Of a stretch of DNA of 64,000 nucleotides, positions 19,551-26,435 are shown one piece after another. The DNA is from Pseudomonadota bacterium. Lineage in GTDB: Bacteria; Desulfobacterota; Binatia; Binatales; Binataceae. The notes beneath the pieces are model-generated. The model did no database searches. It saw only the letters and a program-made list of their open reading frames with translations, and was not told the origin of the DNA. Positions within the stretch are counted from its first letter, which is position 1. Each line of letters opens with the position of its first letter. A program made the translations under genes and the position numbers. The stretch is from positions 221,344 to 285,343 of the forward strand of contig JAJPHZ010000039.1 in NCBI GenBank assembly GCA_021325025.1. The letters are read 5' to 3'.

Positions 19551-20791
19551 ATTCCCTCCGCAAGCCGATCCCCACCAGGTTGGTGCGCCGCGCCCGGCCG
19601 CGTCCATTTGGTAGTCAGCCACCACAGGACCGCGGCGAACAAATAGGTGCCGGCCGCCGCGCCGATAATGAAATAGTTCAGCCGATCCACCACCGCCAGA
19701 AGCAAAACCAGATAGGCAAAGTCGCGCCCCGTCAGGCGGTCAACCCGGCGAATAAAATCCTGGGCGCCCGCAACGGAGACGCTCATCGCGCGATGCACCG
19801 CAATGGCGCACATACCAAAGCCGACCAGCAACGCACCCAGCACGTAAAGATAGGTGGTGCTGTGCGCCGTGCGGTAGCATCCGATGCTGATACCGAAAAA
19901 GATCGCGATATGAACCAAATTGTCGGTCAGCGCATCCAGGCGCGCGCCCGCCGCGCTCTCCGCCATCTTGAGCCGCGCCAGTTCACCGTCCACGCCGTCG
20001 ATCGTGATCGAGACCACGAACAGCAGCGCCCCCGCCAGCCGCATCCAGTAGCCGGGCTGGGCGAACATCCACGCAATCAGCATTCCTATCGCGGTGTTGG
20101 CCAGCGTCACCTGATTGGGAGTCACCGCCGTGTGCGCCAGCAGATAGCTCAGGCGCCAGGAAAGTTTGCGGTCGAAGATGCGCGCCATAATGCCGTCGGT
20201 GCGGGCCGTGTCGTGCCGCAGCGTCGCGGCGATGACGCGTTCGGCTGCGTTGCGGTCGGACGGATGTCCATCAAGGGCGTAGGGCAGGCCGGCGATCTGG
20301 CTGAGCACACTGGTGACCGGCGGCCGGCCGTCGCCGCCGAGGAAATCGGCCAGATTTCCGACTGCAACCGATGCTGCCGGGTCGCGGCTAGCCAGCCGCA
20401 GCGATTGGTGGCCGTTGGCGGCATGGCGCTCCAGCAGGTCGCGCAGTTGGGACAGCGAAAAGACGATATTGCCGCTGAGCACGACGCATCGGCTGATGCC
20501 GCAGACCTCATCCGCGATGTCCCTGACTTGATCGAACGAATCGACCCAGCAGACGCGAGAGTCCTCCGAGAAGCGGCCCAAGGCGTCGGCAAACCGGGGC
20601 CGCTCCGGAGCCGGGCATTTGACGAAAAAGCGCGACACCCCCGCCCGCTCGCAGACGCGAAGCATTCGCTCCAGCAACGGGCGGCCGAAAATCAGTTCCG
20701 AACCACGGCTGGGTGCTTCGACCAGTGCCACGGTCGCGCCGTCGTCATGATGTGATGAAACAGGCTGCAACGTCTTTAACTTTCCGGTCAA
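19547..20791 (-). CDS. CDP-alcohol phosphatidyltransferase fused to a degenerate nucleotidyltransferase-like domain
   Basis: A 414-residue two-domain protein. The C-terminal half (about 215-400) is a multi-helix membrane enzyme with the full CDP-OH-P signature, DGELARLKMAESAAGARLDA plus the final Asp in LTD, so phosphotransfer from a CDP-alcohol is expected. The N-terminal half (about 18-200) resembles a sugar-nucleotidyltransferase fold (PLLERMLRVCERAGVSRFFV), but the nucleotide loop LAAGxGxR is replaced by EAPSRGSEL, so it looks inactive. The layout recalls the archaeal inositol-phosphate cytidylyltransferase/phosphotransferase fusion. It is first in a two-gene operon with the radical SAM gene and divergent from an operon that has a separate intact nucleotidyltransferase. 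Confidence 0.85.
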   Translation of the reverse strand: MTGKLKTLQPVSSHHDDGATVALVEAPSRGSELIFGRPLLERMLRVCERAGVSRFFVKCPAPERPRFADALGRFSEDSRVCWVDSFDQVRDIADEVCGISRCVVLSGNIVFSLSQLRDLLERHAANGHQSLRLASRDPAASVAVGNLADFLGGDGRPPVTSVLSQIAGLPYALDGHPSDRNAAERVIAATLRHDTARTDGIMARIFDRKLSWRLSYLLAHTAVTPNQVTLANTAIGMLIAWMFAQPGYWMRLAGALLFVVSITIDGVDGELARLKMAESAAGARLDALTDNLVHIAIFFGISIGCYRTAHSTTYLYVLGALLVGFGMCAIAVHRAMSVSVAGAQDFIRRVDRLTGRDFAYLVLLLAVVDRLNYFIIGAAAGTYLFAAVLWWLTTKWTRPGAAHQPGGDRLAEGI

Positions 20792-20806
20792 CTCAGGGCA
20801 ATGTAC

Positions 20807-20822
20807 TAGACCAATCGGTCAG
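20807..20822. promoter_or_regulatory. TetR-type operator-like palindrome (NemR-box-like)
   Basis: TAGACC-AATC-GGTCAG contains the perfect palindrome GACC-N4-GGTC and matches the NemR-type box TAGACC-N4-GGTCTA in all but the last two bases. It lies 16 bases before the CDP-alcohol phosphatidyltransferase start, in the AT-richer gap between two divergent operons, so a repressor here could block the leftward promoter or both. The only TetR-family gene in the window starts at 27721. Confidence 0.45.
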
Positions 20823-21019
20823 GCAAGGCAAGATACCCCCGAATTCTCTTTTAATATCGGCCATTTTTTGGGCTAAGCGCAGGGTTGGGAAAGAGCTTGT
20901 AAAGCGTCCCGCCAAGCCATGCTCCGGATTAATCAGAAAGGAGTTTTAAAATCAGCTAGCTTTGCGAATTGGCCACGCGTAAATTCTAAGCCTGATTTTG
21001 CGAGGTCAGGTTAAAGATC

Positions 21020-21751
21020 TTGGGAGCCTCGTGGCGACAAGTCAGCACCCTGCTGTTTGATTTTGGCGGCACGCTCGACGTGCCGGCGGTGCACTGGCTC
21101 GACCGTTTCTGGCGCCATTACTGTGACGCCGGCATAAACCTCAGTCGCGACGAGCTTGACCTTGCCTACGCTTACGCCACTCAACGAGGCTACGGGGCCG
21201 GCGATCGCATCTATGGCTATGGGCTGCGCCGACTGGTCGATGAGCTGGTGAAGTGGCAAATCGATTGCCTGCTGGAACATCTTCCCGGCCGTGTGCCGCC
21301 TTCTGTCCGCGACGCCGCCGCCGGCATTGCAGAGCGGTTTTGCGCGGAGAGCGCGGCCGGTTACCAGTGCAGCCGCGCGGCACTGGCTGCCTTGGCGCCG
21401 CGCTTTGCGATTGGAGTGGTATCGAATTTCTACGGCAACCTGGAAGCGGTTCTAAATGAAGCGGGGCTGCTACCCCTCGTTGCCGCAGCGATCGATTCCT
21501 CGCGCGTGGGCGTTTTCAAACCGGACCCGGCCATCTACCGCACGGCGCTGGCGCGCCTCAAGGCGTCGCCGGAAGCCACCGCGATGGTCGGCGACTCGCT
21601 GTCGAAGGATTGCGCACCGGCGCAGCGGTTGGGGTTGCGGACGGTATGGCTGGCGCCTGCTTCGCGGTACACTCAGCCCAGCGAGGCACGTCCCGATTTG
21701 GTGGTGGGTAATCTTCAGGAACTGGTCGAGATCTGTCTTGGAGCCGATTGA
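21020..21751 (+). CDS. HAD-superfamily hydrolase with Gly at the acid/base position
   Basis: A 243-residue HAD protein with a helical cap. Motif I is FDFGGTL, motif II VVSNFYGN, motif III Lys in GVFKPDP, and motif IV MVGDSLSKDC. The nucleophile Asp is present, but the second Asp of DxDGT is Gly, a substitution seen in part of the superfamily that weakens normal phosphatase chemistry. No ATG fits; TTG 21020, nine bases after AGG, is the best start. Its end overlaps the nucleotidyltransferase gene by about 14 bases, so it is the first gene of the rightward operon. It may act on a phosphorylated intermediate of that pathway. Confidence 0.8.
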   Translation: MGASWRQVSTLLFDFGGTLDVPAVHWLDRFWRHYCDAGINLSRDELDLAYAYATQRGYGAGDRIYGYGLRRLVDELVKWQIDCLLEHLPGRVPPSVRDAAAGIAERFCAESAAGYQCSRAALAALAPRFAIGVVSNFYGNLEAVLNEAGLLPLVAAAIDSSRVGVFKPDPAIYRTALARLKASPEATAMVGDSLSKDCAPAQRLGLRTVWLAPASRYTQPSEARPDLVVGNLQELVEICLGAD

Positions 21752-22460
21752 AGGGGCGATTTTGGCCGCCGGGCGGGGCGAACGGCTGCGCGCCGGCGGC
21801 CCTGACCTGCCCAAGCCGCTGGTCAGGCTGGCGGGCGAGCCGCTGTTGGCGCGCCAGGCGCGGTTTATGTTTGAAGCTGGAGCGCGCCGAGTTGTCGCCG
21901 TGGTCAACTCGGAAACCGCGTCGTTAATCGATCGCAACGCGATCGCGTTGCCCGCCGGGCTGTCGGTTGTGGTGCGCGATACGCCCAATTCGATGGAGAC
22001 CCTGTTCGAACTGGGCGAGCATCTGACCAGCCGATGGTTTCTGGCGGCGACGGTGGACGCGGTGCTGCCGGCCGGTGAGATGACGCACTTTGTGCAGCGT
22101 GCGCTGGCGCTTTGCTGCGCCGATGGGGCGCCGGCCAGCGGGGCGCTGGGTGTGGTGCGATGGCGCGGCGACGAACGTCCGTTGTTTGTCCAAGCGGACG
22201 CGGCCGGTGCGATCCGCACCGTCGGCGCGGCTCGCGGTGCGCTGGTCACGGCCGGCATCTACTTCCTGCCCCAGTCGGTTTTCGCTTTTCGCTCACGTGC
22301 CCGCGAGATGCGGCTGTCGGCGCTACGCCAGTTTCTCGCCGGGCTGGTGCAGTGGGGCGTGCGGCTTGATGCGGTTGAATTGAGCGATGCGATTGATATC
22401 GACGTGGCCGAAGACCTGGAAGCGGCGGGCAAGCTGGTCCGGCCGCGCGGGAAGTGCTGA
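21738..22460 (+). CDS. Sugar/alcohol-phosphate nucleotidyltransferase
   Basis: About 240 residues with an intact nucleotidyltransferase signature, ILAAGRGERLRAGG, followed by Lys in DLPKPLVRLAGEPLL, and a metal-binding-type Asp in LAATVDAVLP. The C-terminus has the usual DIDVAEDLEAA. It would transfer NMP from CTP or another NTP to a phosphorylated sugar, polyol or amino alcohol. In this setting CDP formation for the neighbouring CDP-alcohol phosphatidyltransferase is the natural hypothesis. The start is uncertain: no ATG or GTG precedes the signature closely and TTG 21738 is used. Its stop overlaps the GTG of the ATP-grasp gene. Confidence 0.8.
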   Translation: MEPIEGAILAAGRGERLRAGGPDLPKPLVRLAGEPLLARQARFMFEAGARRVVAVVNSETASLIDRNAIALPAGLSVVVRDTPNSMETLFELGEHLTSRWFLAATVDAVLPAGEMTHFVQRALALCCADGAPASGALGVVRWRGDERPLFVQADAAGAIRTVGAARGALVTAGIYFLPQSVFAFRSRAREMRLSALRQFLAGLVQWGVRLDAVELSDAIDIDVAEDLEAAGKLVRPRGKC

Positions 22461-23335
22461 CGGTGCGCGCGCTGGGAATATATCGCGAAAGCGAGTTCTC
22501 GCCGGGAAAGGTCGGCGCCGATGCCGCGATCATGGATGAGGTCCTGGCCATCCTGGCCGCCCATCGTATCGACACCTCAGCGCGTGCCGCGGCCGATTTC
22601 ATCAACGGCGGTCTGCCCCAATGCGATCTGGTGCTGGCGATGTGTCAGAGCGAGCCGGCGCTGGCGCGCCTGGCGGCGATGCAGCAACAGGGCGCGCTGG
22701 TGGTCAATGCCCCGCAGGCGATTCGTTCCTGCTATCGCGACCGTCTGGGCCCGATGCTCAGGGAAGCGCGAGCGCCGGTGCCCGAGGGGACGCTGGTTGA
22801 GACCTCAGCCGCGGTTGAGCGGGCAGCGCTGGGCCCACTGGATCCGTCCCGCGGCATCTACGTAAAGCGCGGCGACCTGCACGCGCTGTATGCCGGCGAT
22901 GTGCGCCGCGTCGACGATGCTTCGTCGCTGGCGGCGGCGCTGGCGGATTTTGCCGCGCGCGGTATCCGGCTTGCCTACCTTCAAGCCGCGGTCGAGGGTA
23001 GGGTAGTGAAGTTCTATGGCGTAAGCGGCGGCGGATATTTCAGCCTCGTCCAGGCCGAGGGTGCGTCCGGCTCATTGATTGTACGCCTCCATGACGCGGC
23101 GCAGCGCGCGGCGGCGGCGCTGGGACTGGAGGTATGGGGCGGCGACGCGATCGTGGACGGCGGGCAATTCAAGATCGTGGACTTCAACGACTGGCCCAGC
23201 TTCGAGCGCGTCAGGGAAGCGGCCGCCGGGGCAATCGCACGGCGAGTAGTTGAATTATTGAGTAACGAGAAGAGGGAAACGAGAGAGGAGAGGCGTGCGG
23301 GGGAGAGCAATCGGAAAATGGAAGCGAAAGGATAG
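22454..23335 (+). CDS. ATP-grasp-fold protein (RimK/ITPK-like), substrate unknown
   Basis: A 293-residue protein whose C-terminal half looks like an ATP-grasp domain. RGIYVKRGDLHALY provides the Lys strand, LAYLQAAVEGRVVKFYGV the hinge region, and LEVWGGDAIVDGGQFKIVDFNDWPSF the metal-binding end (Asp and Asn). Such enzymes ligate a carboxylate to an amine, or phosphorylate a polyol as in inositol-phosphate kinases. The start is GTG 22454, overlapping the upstream stop; GTG 22463 is an alternative. The last 20 or so residues (NEKRETREERRAGESNRK) are highly charged and are encoded by one arm of a large inverted repeat, so the original C-terminus may have been altered. Confidence 0.65.
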   Translation: MLTVRALGIYRESEFSPGKVGADAAIMDEVLAILAAHRIDTSARAAADFINGGLPQCDLVLAMCQSEPALARLAAMQQQGALVVNAPQAIRSCYRDRLGPMLREARAPVPEGTLVETSAAVERAALGPLDPSRGIYVKRGDLHALYAGDVRRVDDASSLAAALADFAARGIRLAYLQAAVEGRVVKFYGVSGGGYFSLVQAEGASGSLIVRLHDAAQRAAAALGLEVWGGDAIVDGGQFKIVDFNDWPSFERVREAAAGAIARRVVELLSNEKRETREERRAGESNRKMEAKG

Positions 23336-23389
23336 CCATTGCGCTTCATTAGTATATTTTCCGATTGCCGGTTTCGCTTTTCTCGTTTC
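23262..23389. repeat. Long imperfect inverted repeat (palindromic element)
   Basis: GCAATCGGAAAAT at 23307-23319 is perfectly repeated in inverse at 23356-23368. Inside it GAAGCG (23321-23326) pairs with CGCTTC (23342-23347), and outside it GAAACGAG (23276-23283) pairs with CTCGTTTC (23382-23389). The 130-base structure is purine-rich on the left and pyrimidine-rich on the right, unlike the surrounding coding DNA. It spans the 3' end of the ATP-grasp gene and the leader of the aminotransferase gene. It could be an inserted REP/MITE-like element or an mRNA hairpin that tunes expression of the downstream genes. Confidence 0.7.
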
Positions 23390-23399
23390 GTCAATCAGC

Positions 23400-24761
23400 A
23401 TGAAAGCCAAAATGAACAAACTTCCTTCGATCACCACTCCCGTTCCGGGGCCGCGCTCGCGCGCTTTGTTCCAGGCCGAAGAGCGCCATCTGGCCCCCGG
23501 CCGCCAGCGGATCTCATCGTTGGCAGGCGTCGCGTTCGACCATGGCGAGGGCGCCACGCTTACCGACGTTGACGGCAACGTTTATCTCGACTTCTTTGCC
23601 GGCGTGGCGGTTGCCAGCCTCGGCCACGGCCATCCGGCGATGTCCAAAGCGCTGGCCGAGCAGGCGGCGCGCTTGATGGTGGGGACGTTTGCGACTCCCG
23701 AGCGCGCCGAATCCTTCAAGGCGCTGGCTGACTCCGCGCCCGCGCCGCTTAAGCGCTTCCATCTCTACAGCGGCGGCGCCGAAGCGGTCGAGGCTGCGCT
23801 GCGTGCGGCGCGCTCCTACACCGGCAAGCACGAGGTGGTGGGCTTCTGGGGCGGGTTTCACGGCAAGACCGGCGGCGTGATGGGACTTATCGGCGACGAA
23901 TCCAAACAGGGCTATGGTCCGCTGCCCGGCGGGCAGCATCTGGTGCCTTATGCCGACTGCTACCGATGTCCGTTCAAGCTGGAATATCCCGGGTGCGGGA
24001 TGTTCTGCGTGGAGTTCGCCCGCAAGCAGATCAAAAACAGCTCGGCAGGCGCCATCGCGGCGGTGTTGGTCGAACCATTTCAGGGTACCGCGGGCAACGT
24101 GATCCCGCCCGACGAATTCCTGCCCGCGGTGGGGGAGATCGCGCGCGAGAACGGCGCCGTGCTGATCGCCGATGAGATGATCACCGGCTTTGGCCGCACG
24201 GGAAAGATGTGGGGCGTGGAGCACACCGGGGTACGCCCCGATATCATGACGGTCGGCAAGGGCATGGGCTCGGGCTTTCCGGTATCGGGCGTGCTGATGA
24301 CCGAAGAAGTCGCGCAGGCCAAGCCGTTCTCCAAGCCCAGTGCTTCCTCCTCCAGTTATGGCGGCAATCCGCTGGCGGCGGTGGCGGTGGGTCAGACGCT
24401 GCGCGCGATCCGCGAGGAGCAGCTGGTCGACAACTCACGTGAGGTGGGCGCTATGCTGCTGGCGCGACTGCAGGCGCTCAAGGACAAATTCGAGTTCGTC
24501 GGCGACGTGCGCGGGCGCGGCCTGATGATCGGAATCGACCTGGTGCGCGATCGCCGCACCCGGGAGGGACTGAGCCGGCGCGTCACCGAAGTCATCTTCA
24601 AGGAGGCGCTGCGGCGCGGACTGCTGATCATGGGCTACTTCCCGCGTATCCGCATCAATCCGCCGCTGGTGATCACGCAGGAGCAGGCCGAGGCGGGCGC
24701 AGCGATCCTGGAGGAAGTGTTCGCCTACGTCCGCGATCATCTCAACTGGCGGGAGGCTTGA
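23400..24761 (+). CDS. Class III PLP-dependent aminotransferase
   Basis: About 453 residues, of the 4-aminobutyrate/ornithine aminotransferase type. Visible are LTDVDGNVYLDFFAGVAV, the PLP-phosphate region YSGGAEAVEAALRAARSYTG, the insertion YADCYRCPFKLEYPGCG typical of one GabT-like branch, the Asp in LIADEMITGFGRTG, and the Schiff-base Lys in MTVGKGMGSGFP. It would move an amino group to or from an aldehyde or ketone of a pathway intermediate. ATG 23400 or ATG 23412 is the start; neither has a clear ribosome site, and both lie behind the large inverted repeat. The HAD gene follows after seven bases. HpnO, which makes aminobacteriohopanetriol, is also class III, but nothing here singles that function out. 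Confidence 0.85.
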   Translation: MKAKMNKLPSITTPVPGPRSRALFQAEERHLAPGRQRISSLAGVAFDHGEGATLTDVDGNVYLDFFAGVAVASLGHGHPAMSKALAEQAARLMVGTFATPERAESFKALADSAPAPLKRFHLYSGGAEAVEAALRAARSYTGKHEVVGFWGGFHGKTGGVMGLIGDESKQGYGPLPGGQHLVPYADCYRCPFKLEYPGCGMFCVEFARKQIKNSSAGAIAAVLVEPFQGTAGNVIPPDEFLPAVGEIARENGAVLIADEMITGFGRTGKMWGVEHTGVRPDIMTVGKGMGSGFPVSGVLMTEEVAQAKPFSKPSASSSSYGGNPLAAVAVGQTLRAIREEQLVDNSREVGAMLLARLQALKDKFEFVGDVRGRGLMIGIDLVRDRRTREGLSRRVTEVIFKEALRRGLLIMGYFPRIRINPPLVITQEQAEAGAAILEEVFAYVRDHLNWREA

Positions 24762-24768
24762 GCGGGCG

Positions 24769-25245
24769 ATGGCGGAGAATGCCGGAAACGTGGCGCTGTT
24801 CTGCGACCTGGGCGGAACCCTGATCGAACTGGACGACAATCGCGACCTGCCCGCCGACCCGCGCGGCAACCCGATCATCAAGTTGCTGCCTGGCGTGGTG
24901 CAAACGCTGCGGCCCATCCGCGACCATCTGATCTTCATCGTCACCAACCAGCGCGGCATCAAGCGCGGACGTTTTACCCGCGAGCAGGTCGAAGCGGGAA
25001 TCGCGGAGCTCGACCGCCAGTTGGGTGGAATCCTGACCGCGTGGGAGATTTGCCCGCACGGTCCCGAGGACGGCTGCGCCTGCCGCAAACCGGCGCCGGG
25101 GATGGTGCTGGAGTTGGCGCGCAACTACGGCGTCGACCTGGCGGGCTCCACGATGGTGGGCGATCAGGAAGTGGACGAGCAGTGCGCCAAAGCCGCGGGA
25201 ATCGGGCGCTTCGTGTACGCCCGCGAGTTCTTCAAAGCGGGATGA
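24769..25245 (+). CDS. HAD-IIIA protein, GmhB/HisB-N-like with zinc loop
   Basis: A 158-residue capless HAD protein. It has IVTNQRGIKRGRFT, the zinc-loop signature CPHGPEDGCACRKPAPGM (Cys-x-His...Cys-x-Cys) and MVGDQEVD, as in heptose-bisphosphate phosphatase GmhB and the HisB N-domain. Motif I is FCDLGGTL, so the acid/base Asp of DxD is Gly, the same change as in the first HAD of this operon. It could be a slow or specialised phosphatase or a non-catalytic partner. ATG 24769 lies seven bases after the aminotransferase stop, so the operon probably ends with this gene; an inverted repeat follows. Confidence 0.8.
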   Translation: MAENAGNVALFCDLGGTLIELDDNRDLPADPRGNPIIKLLPGVVQTLRPIRDHLIFIVTNQRGIKRGRFTREQVEAGIAELDRQLGGILTAWEICPHGPEDGCACRKPAPGMVLELARNYGVDLAGSTMVGDQEVDEQCAKAAGIGRFVYAREFFKAG

Positions 25246-25264
25246 CGGCGCTTAAGCCGCACCA

Positions 25265-25296
25265 GATGTGTATGATGGTTGCCAACCATGCACATC
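25265..25296. promoter_or_regulatory. Interrupted palindrome between the HAD and F420-type genes
   Basis: ATGGTTG-C-CAACCAT (25275-25289) is a perfect 7-1-7 inverted repeat. It is flanked by GATGTG (25265-25270) and CACATC (25291-25296), also inverse copies. It lies 20 bases after one stop codon and 170 bases before the next start. No T-run follows, so an operator for the downstream gene or an RNA hairpin is more likely than an intrinsic terminator. Confidence 0.45.
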
Positions 25297-25465
25297 ACCA
25301 GGCGGCGAGGCTGGGGCTGCGTCCACTGTGTTACCAGCGGCTGAATCCGTCGCGATTTGCTGAAAGGGAACCGAGCAGCTACTGCAATCGGTGCTGTTGG
25401 CCTCATCGGCGGGCTTTGCGCTATGACATCGGGGCAGTGTCCACGACCGCGCGGAGGAAGATGAG

Positions 25466-26353
25466 ATGAAAATCGGCGTATCGGTGTTCGCCAACGAACG
25501 CACCGCGAAGCCTGACTTGATGTTTCGCAGGGTCGAGGAGCTCGGCTTCGACGCCCTGATCGTGCCCGAACACGCCATCATTCCCGTCAAGCACAGAACG
25601 CCCTATCCGGCCGGCGGCGGCGAGATTCCCGATTGGTATTCGCACATGCCCGATCCGTTCGTGCTGCTGGGAATCGCCGCGGCCGTCACCAGCCGCATCA
25701 AGCTGATGACCGGCATCTGCCTGGTGCCCGAACACAATCCGCTGGTGCTGGCCAAGGAGGTCGCGACGGTGGACTATTTCTCGGGCGGCCGGATGTGGTT
25801 TGGGATCGGCGCGGGATGGCTGGCCGACGAAACCGAAATCATGGGCGTGGAGTTCGCTAAACGATGGCCGGTGACGCGCGAGTATATCCGGGCGATGAAG
25901 GAACTGTGGACCAAGGACGAGGCCAGCTTCGAGGGCAAGTACGTCAAGTTCCCTGCGGTGCGCAGTTATCCCAAGCCCGCGCAAAAGCCGCATCCCCCCG
26001 TGCTGATCGGCGCCAACGGCGGCGCCAAGGGACCCCAGCGCGTGCTGCGCGACGTGGTCGAGATTGGCGACGGCTGGATGCCGTTGCGGCTTAAGCCGGC
26101 ACAACTGACCGAGCAGTTGGCGATCCTCAAGAAGATGTGCGCCGACGCCGGCCGCGACTTCAGCAAGATCGACATCACCATGTTCCGCCCCTTCGAGCAC
26201 GACGACATCAAGCGCACCTTCGAGGAATACGAAGCCGCCGGATGCCATAGAATCGTGGTCGGCACCGAAGCGCTGTATCGCAGAGGGGTCGCGTTGGAGC
26301 CTGCCACGTGGCGCAAGGAGTTGGAGGATTTGGCGCGGCGCTACCTGGTGTAG
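25466..26353 (+). CDS. LLM-class F420-dependent oxidoreductase (TIGR03619-like)
   Basis: A 295-residue luciferase-like monooxygenase-fold protein. It begins MKIGVSVFANE and has FDALIVPEHAIIPVK, TGICLVPEHNPLVLAKEVATV, GRMWFGIGAGWLADE and the cofactor segment PPVLIGANGGAKGPQRVLR. Members use F420 or FMN to oxidise or reduce diverse substrates; the His in the PEH motifs fits the family. ATG 25466 follows GGAGGAAG at 25453-25460. It is separated from the upstream operon by 220 bases with a palindrome, and a GC-rich repeat follows it. Substrate unknown. Confidence 0.85.
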   Translation: MKIGVSVFANERTAKPDLMFRRVEELGFDALIVPEHAIIPVKHRTPYPAGGGEIPDWYSHMPDPFVLLGIAAAVTSRIKLMTGICLVPEHNPLVLAKEVATVDYFSGGRMWFGIGAGWLADETEIMGVEFAKRWPVTREYIRAMKELWTKDEASFEGKYVKFPAVRSYPKPAQKPHPPVLIGANGGAKGPQRVLRDVVEIGDGWMPLRLKPAQLTEQLAILKKMCADAGRDFSKIDITMFRPFEHDDIKRTFEEYEAAGCHRIVVGTEALYRRGVALEPATWRKELEDLARRYLV

Positions 26354-26412
26354 GAGACCTGAACCCTGACCCGGTCCTGGAACGGGAAGGGGGCAGGGGT
26401 TAAGTTTCTGAC
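26354..26412. repeat. GC-rich intergenic hairpin, also seen near 57.6 kb
   Basis: After the F420-type gene comes GAACCCTGACCC, CCTGGAACGGGAAGGGGG and CAGGGGTTAAGTTTCTG. AACCCTG pairs with CAGGGGTT, and CCCGG/CCTGG-type bases pair inside. Similar strings (CTGACCCCGGAACCGGAAG, CCCGGAACGGGGAGGGCAG, AGGAAAGGGGCGGGGG then CAGGTTTCTG) fill 57572-57743. This looks like a dispersed short intergenic repeat that can fold into a hairpin at operon ends. Confidence 0.5.
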
Positions 26413-26435
26413 GCGGCCAACCGGGAGTTACTTCA

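Noticed and set aside
23400..24761. HpnO aminotransferase for aminobacteriohopanetriol
   Set aside because: Class III type fits, but it sits in a different operon and no HpnO-specific feature was recognised.
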